From positions 124,001 to 188,000 of the forward strand of contig NZ_SNWE01000003.1 of NCBI RefSeq assembly GCF_004362395.1: a stretch of DNA of 64,000 nt, in the 5' to 3' direction. Shown here one piece after another: positions 20,388-29,447 of the stretch. Numbering within the stretch: position 1 is the first letter of the stretch; each line of letters starts with the position of its first letter. The position numbers were made by a program, and so were the translations under genes. This DNA is from Salegentibacter sp. 24 (GTDB taxonomy: Bacteria; Bacteroidota; Bacteroidia; Flavobacteriales; Flavobacteriaceae). Below the pieces are notes generated by a model that ran no database searches, was not told the origin of the DNA, and worked only from the letters and a program-made list of their open reading frames with translations.

Positions 20388-20420
20388 CAAAGATGCTTAA
20401 AAGTACTTAATAAAGTACTT
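20388..20420 (-). promoter_or_regulatory. Candidate yefM promoter and twin-palindrome operator
   Basis: Two copies of the perfect palindrome AAGTACTT occupy 20401-20408 and 20413-20420, centre to centre 12 bp. In E. coli the YefM-YoeB operator also has two palindromes 12 bp apart, with core TGTACA. On the minus strand CATCTTTG (20388-20395) lies directly next to them and resembles the Bacteroidota -7 box TAnnTTTG with one mismatch. If it is used, transcription would start almost at the ATG. This is a sequence-based inference. Confidence 0.5.
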
Positions 20421-20524
20421 TCTTGAAATTATATTATAGAGAAACTTGGTATACTGCGGTTTAACTTTTCAATTTTAAATTGGACCTGCAAGAATGGACA
20501 TTGCTTGCGAATATAAGGCATGAA

Positions 20525-20642
20525 TAAACCAATCGATGTTCCAATGTAATTCCCCTAGACCAATAGCCCTGTAAATCATCTTTTAAGGCCTCGGGTTTTT
20601 CTATACCATCAAAGGGCGTCCGCATAACCTTTTTAATCAGTT
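20525..20642 (-). pseudogene. Truncated duplicate of the central part of yoeB
   Basis: This 118-bp stretch matches 19933-20050 of the intact yoeB with about six differences and no gaps by eye, roughly 95 percent identity. It corresponds to about codons 29-68 and lacks both ends, so it cannot make toxin. No second antitoxin gene flanks it. The rest of the 570-bp gap up to the MntA gene (20384-20953) holds the yefM operator and AT-rich sequence in which I see no further gene. Confidence 0.85.
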
Positions 20643-20953
20643 ACAAAGAATTAAGCCTAAGTGTAGTGTTTAAACAAAAATTGTGGTTAATCTATATAAT
20701 TAGAAATTCTAATTTTTTATTGCTTTAAACTTAGCACCAAACATATTTATTTTTGCATTGCATCTTTACTCTAACAAAGCTTCATTAAAAATCAACTCCC
20801 TAAAAGTTGAATCAATATGGAATAATGGAAATTAAAATATTATTTACCAGAGACAAGATTATTGTTTTTCATAGGACCCGTCTTGGGCAACAAGTCGGTT
20901 TCAACTGCATAAGGAGAAATCCGGGTCAATAAGAAATTGATTATATTAGCTTT

Positions 20954-21289
20954 ATGAAAATAAAGGATAGTATAAAAGCTAAATTGTATGACTTTACCAC
21001 ACTATGTAAATTATATAATGTGAAGCATCTTTATGCCTTCGGATCTGCCACCACAGAAAGATTTGACGAAACTTCAAGTGATATAGATCTATTGATCGAA
21101 ATAGAAGAAAATGATCCATTAGAAAGAGGAGAAAAACTTTTAGCTATTTGGGATAAATTAGAAGAATTCTTCCAAAGAAAAGTTGATTTAATGACTGAGT
21201 CTTCTCTTAAAAATCCTGTTCTCAGAAAAAATATTGAGGCTACTAAAATTCTTATCTATGACGGAAAAAGGCAAGAAGTATCTCTCTGA
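20954..21289 (+). CDS. mntA: MntA-type nucleotidyltransferase antitoxin
   Basis: This 111-residue minimal nucleotidyltransferase has the signature HLYAFGSATTERF followed by DIDLLIE, the GS...DxD metal-binding motif, and VDLMTESSL, where the third acidic residue sits. Family members in this arrangement are antitoxins that AMPylate the HEPN toxin. The gap between GS and DID is one residue longer than the commonest form, which is also seen in relatives. The gene overlaps the HEPN gene by 32 bp and is on the plus strand, opposite to yefM-yoeB. Confidence 0.88.
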   Translation: MKIKDSIKAKLYDFTTLCKLYNVKHLYAFGSATTERFDETSSDIDLLIEIEENDPLERGEKLLAIWDKLEEFFQRKVDLMTESSLKNPVLRKNIEATKILIYDGKRQEVSL

Positions 21290-21602
21290 CATACTAATGG
21301 CTATTGATTTGATAGAAAATTTTATAGTTGACACACCAGATTTCATCTCCTACCAAGAGGACTTAAAAACACAAAGCGCCATAGAGAGGCAATTAGCAAT
21401 AATTGGTGAAGCTCTAAATAAATTAAAACAATCGGAATCCGATCTGTCTATCCTTCACGATAAACAAATAATTGGGTTTAGAAACCGACTTGTTCACGCG
21501 TATGACAGTATTGATAATACTATTGTGTGGGTAATTGTAAAAAGACATTTACAGGAACTCAAACTTGAAATAAAGAAATTAGCATTGGCCAATAACTTAT
21601 AA
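21258..21602 (+). CDS. hepT: HepT-type HEPN (DUF86) toxin
   Basis: About 114 residues from the ATG at 21258 (MTEKGKKYL). An upstream start at 21234 would reach further into mntA. The all-helical HEPN fold is marked by AIERQLAIIGEALNKL and by the RNase motif Rx4HxY in RNRLVHAYDSI near residue 80. HepT toxins are ribonucleases neutralised by the cognate MntA through AMPylation of the motif's Tyr, which is present here. The intact motif and intact partner suggest a working pair. Confidence 0.88.
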   Translation: MTEKGKKYLSDILMAIDLIENFIVDTPDFISYQEDLKTQSAIERQLAIIGEALNKLKQSESDLSILHDKQIIGFRNRLVHAYDSIDNTIVWVIVKRHLQELKLEIKKLALANNL

Positions 21603-22224
21603 AAAAAGATTTTTAATCCTTGGTTCTATGTAAAGTTTGGAATTCAGGTTTTTTTTGAAGGAGATTCTATGAATGTACTATATGGCAATAATTTTAAAAT
21701 AGAACCTTACAAAGGTGATTTTTAGTGGCAGAAAATAATGGCGGTAGGGAAAATGGCAATAATAGAAATGATACAAATTCTCAGTGGAACCCGAAGATCG
21801 TTGGGAACCTTTATAGAACGATTGTAGATGCTTTGGAAGCTGCGGCCGATCTTGCTGCAAAGCGGGGTAAGCTTTAGATGGAGACTTAAAAATAACCAGA
21901 AAGATACTCTCTCATCACCCTGATAATATAATACCTGGATTTCAGGCAGAGGCGTGGAAGTCCGATGCCCATTTGTTACTTGCAAATAGGCAATGGTTCT
22001 TCAGGAGGTTATAGGCTTCATTGTTTTAATATCAGACTTCTTCATTTTTTAATCGGGATCATTAAAAAATGGCCAACTTTCCATAGATAGAAAACCAGGA
22101 AATGAATTTTCAAAAAACCCTCCAACACTTTTAAAATTTGGAATATACACTGAGGATTAATCCTAGTCAATATTTAGCAGCGTTTTTGAAAATAGGTGGT
22201 ACTGTTATAATTATTTCTATTTAT
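21603..22224. other. Gene-poor 620-bp gap with possible degraded small ORFs
   Basis: No convincing gene is present. A plus-strand mini-ORF at 21669-21725 (18 codons, preceded by AAGGAGATTCT) overlaps a GTG-started 50-codon ORF at 21725-21877. That ORF reads VAENNGG at its start and ends in a helix-like stretch (DALEAAADLAAKRGKL). A third frame continues as amino-acid-like sequence to about 22013. The pattern looks like a decayed coding region with frameshifts, but I do not recognise it. Minus-strand ORFs here look like chance frames. Confidence 0.3.
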
Positions 22225-23538
22225 TTATTCCACCACTATCTTTCTTCTTTTATTGGAATAGGCATAATAAAATATATAGACATAACATAGCATTACTAAA
22301 ATAAAGGCCACTTGAAAATTATAGGAGTCTGTTAAAAAACCATAGGCCGGTGGTATAATAGCACCCCCAACGATCATGGTACATAATACTCCTGATCCCT
22401 GGGCTTTATCATCTCCTAACCCGTCTAAGGCAAGGCTGAAAATTGTGGGAAACATTATAGAATTAAACAATCCAACCGCAATTATGGTCCACATCGCTGT
22501 AAGGCCAACAGAAAAAGCGGAAATAACAATCATTCCAATGGCACCCAATGCAAAGAAGCTTAGCACTTTGGCAGGATTAAAAATTGTGGTCAAATACGAT
22601 CCTATAAACCTACCGATCATAGCGCCTGTCCAGTAAAAAGTGACAAAAACACCAACCAGGGCCATATCACTGGAAGCCGAGATCCCGGTGCTCAAAATTA
22701 AGTCGGCGATGCTTCGCATAAAAGAAGTTTGTCGTACGGTTTCAGCAAGGTCAAGGCTTAAAAAATAGTTCACCATATAGCTTCCAAGGGCTACCTCGGC
22801 CCCTACGTAACAAAACAAACCGATAGCTCCCAGGATTAAGTTGCGATTCTTTAAAACTCCACGATAATCATTGGAAGCTTCTTTATCCCCCACCTTAGGA
22901 AGATTTACAAAGAAGAAAACTACGGCAATCACCGCTATAAAACCGGCAATCCCCAGAAATGGGGTTTGTACTGCTGAAGCTTCCGCTATATAATAGCTTT
23001 TTTGAGCCGCCTCATCAAGGGCCGCGATCTCAGCTGTAGATTTCACTTTATCCTGAAGGATAAATAATGCTCCAAGGGCAGGAGCAATGGCCGTCCCCAG
23101 GGAATTAAAAGCCTGTGATAAGTTCAGCCTACTGGAGGCGGTTCTTTCAGAACCTAAAATGGTCACATACGGATTTGCCGCTACCTGCAGGATCGTTATA
23201 CCAGCGGCCAGGGTAAAGTACCCAAACATAAAAATCCCAAAAATACGATAGGAGGCAGCTGGATAAAACAACAAGCAGCCAAGGGCCATGGTTGCCAGGC
23301 CTAGAATTATTCCTTTTTTATAACCTATTTTGGATAAAATAAACCCGGCGGGAATGGATAGTAGAAAATAAGCACCAAAAAATGCGAACTCAACCATTCC
23401 GGCCTGAAAATAAGAGAGGGTAAAAACCTCTCGTAATCGAGGTATAAGTGAATCTACCAGTACGGTGATAAAACCCCATAGAAAAAAGAGGATTGTTACA
23501 AATATAAAGGCGGTGCGATAAGATTTCTTTTGATTCAT
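22225..23538 (-). CDS. FHS-family sugar MFS transporter
   Basis: This 437-residue protein has 12 predicted membrane segments. It shows the FucP/GluP-like pattern: FFLWGFITVLVDSLIPRLRE in the first helix, FGAYFLLSIPAGFILSKIGYKKG in the loop region, and LQVAANPYVTILGSERTASSRLNLSQAFNS between helices 4 and 5. The family imports hexoses (fucose, glucose, galactose, GlcNAc) with protons across the inner membrane. Its ATG overlaps the stop of the GH92 copy 3 gene by one base, so it is the last gene of the mannoside block. Import of released mannose is the likely role. Confidence 0.92.
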   Translation of the reverse strand: MNQKKSYRTAFIFVTILFFLWGFITVLVDSLIPRLREVFTLSYFQAGMVEFAFFGAYFLLSIPAGFILSKIGYKKGIILGLATMALGCLLFYPAASYRIFGIFMFGYFTLAAGITILQVAANPYVTILGSERTASSRLNLSQAFNSLGTAIAPALGALFILQDKVKSTAEIAALDEAAQKSYYIAEASAVQTPFLGIAGFIAVIAVVFFFVNLPKVGDKEASNDYRGVLKNRNLILGAIGLFCYVGAEVALGSYMVNYFLSLDLAETVRQTSFMRSIADLILSTGISASSDMALVGVFVTFYWTGAMIGRFIGSYLTTIFNPAKVLSFFALGAIGMIVISAFSVGLTAMWTIIAVGLFNSIMFPTIFSLALDGLGDDKAQGSGVLCTMIVGGAIIPPAYGFLTDSYNFQVAFILVMLCYVYIFYYAYSNKRRKIVVE

Positions 23539-25907
23539 CAGTTAGACTTTTTACTATATATATCTTTATTGGGTTCACTGCTCATATAGAACTTCAGTTG
23601 TCCTCCACTCATAATATCATTATGTGTGATAAAAGGCGATTCCAACACCTTTCCATTGAGTTCAACCTTAGTAACAAAAACATTCTCGGCAGACTGGTTT
23701 TCTGCAATTATTGTAAATTTTTCTCCATTATCCAGTTTTATCTCCGCCCTTTTTACAGCAGGACTACCTAATGCGTAGGCTGTAGAACCAGGTGCTACCG
23801 GGTAAAAGCCAAAACTGCTGAAAATATACCAGGCACTCATTTGACCAAAATCATCATTCCCCCCTAGACCATCGGCACCTGTTTGGTATTGGTCCTTTAG
23901 AACCATCCTTATCTTATCCTGGGATTTCCAGGGAGCATCCGTCCAGTTGTATAAATAAGCCACATGGTGTGAGGGTTCATTCCCGTGAACATAATTTCCA
24001 ATGATTCCTTCCCGGGAAATATCCTCGGTATCTGCGAAATACCTATCGGGTAGCTCCATAGTGAACAAAGAATCAAGGTGCTGGGTAAACTGCGCTTTTC
24101 CCCCCATCATTTCAATCATTTCTGCCGGTTGGTGGGGAACATATAAACTGTAATTCCAAGCATTCCCTTCAATAAAACCCTGTCCATGGGTGTTTAGGGG
24201 ATCAAACTCCTTTTTAAAACTACCATCATCCAACCTGGGTCGCATAAAACCGGATTCAGAATCATAGACATTCTTATAGTTTTCCGATCTTTGGATGAAT
24301 TCATCATAAATTTTATCTTTTCCCAATTTTTTAGCAGCCTGTGCTATAGCCCAGTCATCATAAGCGTACTCCAGGGTTTTAGAAACGGAAGCCCCGTTTT
24401 TATCCTCAGGAACATATCCCTTGGCCATATAGTATTCCAGCCCATCATAATAGCCGGTTTTTGCAGTTTGTACCATGGCTTCCATGGCATGCTCCTGATC
24501 AAAACCCGCTACCCCCTTCACCATGGCGTCGGAGATTACCGAGGCGCTGTGGTAACCGATCATACACCAGTTTTCGTTGGCATAATGGGACCATACCGGC
24601 AGCATTTTATGAACGCTCTGATCGTAATGTGCTAACATGGAACTTACCATATCACTATTGCGCTGTGGTTGTAAAATATTAAAAAGAGGATGCAAAGCGC
24701 GATAGGTATCCCAAAGCGAAAAACTTGTGTAGTTGGTAAAATCCTCCGCCTGGTGGATATTCATATCCAGTCCCCGGTATTTGCCATCAACATCCATATA
24801 TTCGGTAGGGCCTAAGAAAGCATGGTACATAGCGGTATAAAAATTCGTTTTTTCCGCATCATTTTCCACTTCAACCAGAACTTTATTGAGCTCCCTGTTC
24901 CACTCTTTATAAGCGTCTTCTCTTACTTTTTCAAAATTCCAATGTGGAATTTCCTCCTTCATATTTTTAAGTGCTCCTTCAGAGCTAACCGGAGAAATTG
25001 CCAGTTTAATCTGAAGTTCTTCGCCAGGCTCCATATCAAAATCAAAATACATCCTGATCTTTTCGCCCGCTACCTCAGGGAAATTCTCGTCCTGATCAAA
25101 TTTTCTCCAAAACCCATTATAGGGTTGGTTATCGTAACGTGCACGCCCATAATTTTTAATGGGCTTATCAAAGCTCATGGCAAAGAAAACTTTTCGGGTT
25201 CTTGCCCAACCGTTTGTTTGTCTAAAGCCGGTAATTAGGGTATCATTTTCAACCCTTAGAAAAGTCCAAACATTTTTATCATCGTAATTATAAATACCTG
25301 ACATCAAATCCAGAATAACATGCGTGGTTGCCTTTTCGGGAAAAGTATATCGGTGCATTCCCACCCGGGTAGTCGCTGTCATTTCAGCCTCAATACCATA
25401 ATCTTCCAATAATACCTTGTAGTACCCCGGTTCGGCTTGTTCGTTTTGATGGGAAAAACGGGAACGATAGCCACTATCAGGATTATCCTCGGTGCCAGGA
25501 TTTAATTTCAGATCACCAGTGGTTGGCATAACTAAAAAGTCGCCCAGGTCAGAATGCCCGGTGCCACTGAAATGGGTATGACTAAAGCCTACAATCGTAT
25601 TATCATCATGTTGGTAGCCGGCACAATATTTATAAACATCAGGATTGTATTTTCCATCAACCGCGTAAGGGATGGTATCGGTATCAGGACTTAACTGCAC
25701 ACTGCCAAAGGGCACTGTAGCCCCTGGGTAAGTATGTCCCATTTTCGCAGTTCCTATCATCGGGTCTACAAATTTGGCCAGGTCCTTATGGCCTTCTACG
25801 GAATCATTTGCCTGGACTTCTTTTTCTTGCTGCTTATCACAGGAAAAAAATAGCAGGAGCATTAAAAACGCTCCTGCAGGAATTCTAAAATTATATTTGA
25901 TTTTCAT
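23538..25907 (-). CDS. GH92 alpha-mannosidase (copy 3), lipoprotein
   Basis: This 789-residue protein has a lipobox in LLLFFSC. It has the GH92 beta-sandwich (FVDPMIGTAKMGHTYPGAT, SHTHFSGTGHSDLGDF) and the helical catalytic domain. Glu445 in HYANENWCM lines up with the general acid, and GGNDDFGQMSAWYIFS carries the Asp-Asp base pair. It releases terminal alpha-mannose outside the cytoplasm. It follows GH92 copy 4 by 39 bp and overlaps the MFS transporter gene by 1 bp, coupling mannose release to import. Linkage preference cannot be read from sequence. Confidence 0.95.
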   Translation of the reverse strand: MKIKYNFRIPAGAFLMLLLFFSCDKQQEKEVQANDSVEGHKDLAKFVDPMIGTAKMGHTYPGATVPFGSVQLSPDTDTIPYAVDGKYNPDVYKYCAGYQHDDNTIVGFSHTHFSGTGHSDLGDFLVMPTTGDLKLNPGTEDNPDSGYRSRFSHQNEQAEPGYYKVLLEDYGIEAEMTATTRVGMHRYTFPEKATTHVILDLMSGIYNYDDKNVWTFLRVENDTLITGFRQTNGWARTRKVFFAMSFDKPIKNYGRARYDNQPYNGFWRKFDQDENFPEVAGEKIRMYFDFDMEPGEELQIKLAISPVSSEGALKNMKEEIPHWNFEKVREDAYKEWNRELNKVLVEVENDAEKTNFYTAMYHAFLGPTEYMDVDGKYRGLDMNIHQAEDFTNYTSFSLWDTYRALHPLFNILQPQRNSDMVSSMLAHYDQSVHKMLPVWSHYANENWCMIGYHSASVISDAMVKGVAGFDQEHAMEAMVQTAKTGYYDGLEYYMAKGYVPEDKNGASVSKTLEYAYDDWAIAQAAKKLGKDKIYDEFIQRSENYKNVYDSESGFMRPRLDDGSFKKEFDPLNTHGQGFIEGNAWNYSLYVPHQPAEMIEMMGGKAQFTQHLDSLFTMELPDRYFADTEDISREGIIGNYVHGNEPSHHVAYLYNWTDAPWKSQDKIRMVLKDQYQTGADGLGGNDDFGQMSAWYIFSSFGFYPVAPGSTAYALGSPAVKRAEIKLDNGEKFTIIAENQSAENVFVTKVELNGKVLESPFITHNDIMSGGQLKFYMSSEPNKDIYSKKSN

Positions 25908-25946
25908 CTATTCTATGTTAAGGGACGCGCTTGAATGCTTTGTATA

Positions 25947-28241
25947 TCATATTTCATTAGAAAGCGAATACGGAAAATCAGATTTCTTGGTTCCCCGGTT
26001 TTTATTGGGCTCATCTCCCATTTCAAATTCGATAACCGCGCCTTTCATCAGTTCTTTATGGCTCAAATAATTCTTGGTGTAAGTTTCCCCATTAATTTCC
26101 ATGCTTTGAATATACTTATTAGCATCACTATTTTCGGGAGCTTTAATAATTACCTCATTTCCGTTTTGAAGTTTCATGGTTACTTTCTTGAAAAGCGGCG
26201 TTCCAATTACATACTGGTCAGTAGCTGGAGCTACGGGGTAAAAGCCCAAGGCTGAAAATACGTACCATGCGGAAGTCTGTCCGTTATCTTCATCCCCACA
26301 ATATCCATCCGGGGTAGGTTGGTACATCCTGTCCATGGTCTCTCTGACCCAGTATTGGGTTTTCCAGGGCTGGCCTGCGTAGTTATACAAGTAGATCATA
26401 TGTTGAATAGGCTGATTTCCGTGGGCATACTGACCCATATCTGCAATTTGCATCTCCCGGATCTCGTGAATTACACCGCCATAATAACTTTCATCAAAAA
26501 CCGGGGGCAACTCAAAAACCTTATCCAACTGGGCTACAAATTCCTCTTTGCCTCCCATAAGGTCAATTAACCCCTGGGGATCGTGAAATACGGACCAGGA
26601 ATAGTGCCAGCTGTTTCCTTCCGTAAAGGCATCTCCCCATTTAAATGGATTGAAATCCTCCACAAATTCACCATTTTTATTCTTCCCGCGCATCAGTTTG
26701 GTTTCAGGATCGTATAAATTCTTGTAATTAAGACTGCGCTTTTTATATAATTCGATCTCCTCCCTAGGACGATTTAATTTTTTTGCCAGTTGATATATGG
26801 CAAAATCATCATAGGCATACTCAAGGGTTCTGGCAGCATTCTCATTAATACCGACATCATATGGTACGTAACCAAGATCCTTATAGTACTCAGCACCGGC
26901 ACGTCCTACAGCAGTCATAGGACCTGCGTTATTAGCACCTTTGAGAAGTGCCTCGTATAATAAATCTATATCATAATCAAATTTCCCGTCTGTTTTCAAG
27001 TAAGCGTCTGCAACCACAGAAGCAGAATTATTGCCAACCATAATATTTCTAAGGCCCGGGCTTGCCCATTCCGGTAGCCAGCCACTCTCTTTATAAGCAT
27101 TGGCTAATCCTGCCTGCATCTTGGCATTGAGTTCAGGATACATTAAATTCAAAAATGGGAATAAAGATCGGAAAGTATCCCAGAAGCCCGTGTCAGTAAA
27201 CATGTAGCCCGGAAGAACTTCCCCGTTATAGGGGCTATAATGAACAACTTCCCCTTGTGCATTGTATTCATAGAATTTTCTTGGAAACAGCAAAGACCTG
27301 TATAAGGTGGAATAAAAAGTCGCCACTTCATCGGGTGTACCACCCTCTACTTTAATTCTGGAAAGTTCGGTATTCCATTCTTCTCTACCTTTTTCGCGTA
27401 CGGTTTCAAAATCGTCATTTCCAATTTCTTTCAGGTTTAATTCTGCCTGTTCAAAGCTTATGAAAGAGGAAGCTACCCTGGCGTTAACCTCTTCTCCCTT
27501 TTCTGTCTTAAAGCTTATCACTGCACCTACGTGCTCATCTTCCATTTCTAAATTATCAGACAGTTCTTTTCCGCTAAAGGTGCTGGAGGCAGTAAAATCT
27601 TTATCGAATTCCAGAATAAAATAATTTTTAAAATTATCAGGAACCCCACCACTGTTTTTGGTAGTATACCCAATAACTTTATTTTCCTCCGGAATTATTT
27701 TAATATAAGAACCATTATCCAGTGCATCTATCACCACATGGGAACTATCAGATTCCGGGAAGGTAAAACGAAAACGAGCAGCCCTTGAAGTAGGAGTTAT
27801 TTCCGTAGTCACATCGTGATCCGCAAGATAAACGCTGTAATAATGTGGCATTACTTTCTCAGATTTATGCGAGAACCAACTGGCACGCTCATCCTGATCA
27901 AAACGGATTTTTCCGGTTACTGGCATAATAGCAAATTGCCCATAATCGTTCATCCAGGGCGAAGGTTGGTGAGTTTGTTTAAAGCCACGCAGTTTATCAG
28001 CAGTATACTGGTATGCCCAGCCATGCCCCATAACCCCAGTTTGAGGGGTCCAGAAATTCATTCCCCAGGGTCTGGCAATTGCAGGGTAAACATTCCCATT
28101 GGAAAGACTTGGTTTTGAATCTGTTCCCATAAGGGGATTAACCCATTCAACAGGATCTTCCACCTGGTCCACCAGGTAATCCTGTGCCTGTATATAGGTG
28201 GCAAAAAAACAAAATGCCAGGATAAAAAATTTAGTTCTCAT
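25947..28241 (-). CDS. GH92 family protein (copy 4) without the usual general-acid Glu
   Basis: This 764-residue protein has a signal peptide ending IQAQ. The GH92 fold is clear: WVNPLMGTDSKPSLSNGNVY, the helical domain, and CGDEDNGQTSAWYVFSALGFYP at the calcium and base site. Where copies 1-3 have Asn-Glu-Thr or similar, this protein reads EWASPGLRNIMVG, with Leu397-Arg398 and no Glu. The general acid seen in classical alpha-1,2-mannosidases is therefore missing. Known GH92 members with a changed acid act on activated substrates such as mannosyl phosphodiesters, which is one possibility. It lies between GH43 (11-bp gap) and GH92 copy 3, in the same unit. Confidence 0.92.
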   Translation of the reverse strand: MRTKFFILAFCFFATYIQAQDYLVDQVEDPVEWVNPLMGTDSKPSLSNGNVYPAIARPWGMNFWTPQTGVMGHGWAYQYTADKLRGFKQTHQPSPWMNDYGQFAIMPVTGKIRFDQDERASWFSHKSEKVMPHYYSVYLADHDVTTEITPTSRAARFRFTFPESDSSHVVIDALDNGSYIKIIPEENKVIGYTTKNSGGVPDNFKNYFILEFDKDFTASSTFSGKELSDNLEMEDEHVGAVISFKTEKGEEVNARVASSFISFEQAELNLKEIGNDDFETVREKGREEWNTELSRIKVEGGTPDEVATFYSTLYRSLLFPRKFYEYNAQGEVVHYSPYNGEVLPGYMFTDTGFWDTFRSLFPFLNLMYPELNAKMQAGLANAYKESGWLPEWASPGLRNIMVGNNSASVVADAYLKTDGKFDYDIDLLYEALLKGANNAGPMTAVGRAGAEYYKDLGYVPYDVGINENAARTLEYAYDDFAIYQLAKKLNRPREEIELYKKRSLNYKNLYDPETKLMRGKNKNGEFVEDFNPFKWGDAFTEGNSWHYSWSVFHDPQGLIDLMGGKEEFVAQLDKVFELPPVFDESYYGGVIHEIREMQIADMGQYAHGNQPIQHMIYLYNYAGQPWKTQYWVRETMDRMYQPTPDGYCGDEDNGQTSAWYVFSALGFYPVAPATDQYVIGTPLFKKVTMKLQNGNEVIIKAPENSDANKYIQSMEINGETYTKNYLSHKELMKGAVIEFEMGDEPNKNRGTKKSDFPYSLSNEI

Positions 28242-28252
28242 AATTGCGATGT

Positions 28253-29245
28253 TTATTTATTAATTGGATTTGCTTCCACTCCTTGGTGAGTGATAACTAC
28301 TGGTTTGATATGACCGTTCTCATCAAAATACATTCTATCGATGCTAGTCACTCTTGAATTTCTATCTGTTTCCCCTTTTGGTCGTCGGTGATATACGATG
28401 TAATAGGCATCCTCACCTGGTGCTTTAATCACCGAATGGTGTCCTGCCCCGGTGGCAATTTCAGGATCTTGTTGCAATATCTTGCCAATTCTTTTAAAAG
28501 GCCCGGTAGGAGAATCGGCAATAGCATAAGCTACACTATAATCAGGTCCGGTCCAACCGCCTTCTGACCACATAAAATAGTACTTACCATTTCGCTTAAA
28601 CATAAAAGGACCTTCCACATAGCCTTCAGGAGTGACTTCTTTAAAAACTTCTCCATTCTCAAAGGGTACAAATCCGGTGAAATCATCATTGAGCTTTGCT
28701 ACATTACAATGCTGCCAACCACCATAGAACATATAATATTGTCCCTTATCTTCATAGACAAACTGGTCAATTGGCTGGGCACCATTGTGAAATTTACCGA
28801 TAAGTGGTTTTCCCAGGTGATCCTTATAAGGCCCTTGGGGACTAGAAGCTTTGGCCACCCCTATACCCCCTAATTCTTCATCACTTTGAATGTCGTTGGC
28901 ACCGAAAAACAAGAAATAATCATCGCCTTTTTTTATAACTGCCGGGGCCCACATAGCGCGCTTCGCCCATTTTACTTCAGCGGTATCGATTATTCTTTTA
29001 TGTTTTTCCCAATGCACCAGGTCCTTGGATGAAAAAGCATCCAGGAATACCTGCTCATCATATGGAGCCGAATAGGTAGGAAAGATCCAGTATTGGTCGT
29101 CAAAAACAATTCCTTCCGGATCGGCATACCAACCCGGGAATACCGGGTTATTATTTTTGGTTGTCTCCTGTGCTTTTAGCTCCCCAAGCATGATGAAAAA
29201 AGAGGTCACCCCTACAATCATCAATTTTTTAGATATACTTTTCAT
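28253..29245 (-). CDS. GH43-type secreted five-bladed propeller hydrolase
   Basis: This 330-residue protein has a signal peptide ending LKAQ. The single propeller domain has the three GH43 acidic positions: Asp in PGWYADPEGIV (base), Asp in GAQPIDQFVYED (modulator) and Glu in EGYVEGPFMFKRNG (acid). The length fits a GH43 without an accessory domain. The family is mostly arabinofuranosidases and xylosidases, with some galactosidases. The mannan context makes the natural linkage uncertain, and a side-chain pentose or galactofuranose on fungal mannan is possible. It starts the GH43-GH92-GH92-MFS run, about 200 bp after the ROK kinase stop. Confidence 0.9.
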   Translation of the reverse strand: MKSISKKLMIVGVTSFFIMLGELKAQETTKNNNPVFPGWYADPEGIVFDDQYWIFPTYSAPYDEQVFLDAFSSKDLVHWEKHKRIIDTAEVKWAKRAMWAPAVIKKGDDYFLFFGANDIQSDEELGGIGVAKASSPQGPYKDHLGKPLIGKFHNGAQPIDQFVYEDKGQYYMFYGGWQHCNVAKLNDDFTGFVPFENGEVFKEVTPEGYVEGPFMFKRNGKYYFMWSEGGWTGPDYSVAYAIADSPTGPFKRIGKILQQDPEIATGAGHHSVIKAPGEDAYYIVYHRRPKGETDRNSRVTSIDRMYFDENGHIKPVVITHQGVEANPINK

Positions 29246-29447
29246 AATTTAATTATATGTTTAATAATTACTTTAATTCTTAATTTGGTTTTGGTTTTGG
29301 TTTATAAGGCCATAGCTCAAATCCTAACAAAGCTTTTTATTGATACTCATAATCCACACCTTAACACCCAACCATTAGCTCTTAAGAGCAAAACACCAAT
29401 ATCACGCTAATAAATTTGCCTTTAGGCTTATTACAGCCTTAAGTTAT

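Noticed and set aside
29284-29304. GGTTTT repeats between the ROK and GH43 genes
   Set aside because: Only about three units, with no sign of a structured element. Taken as simple AT-rich sequence.
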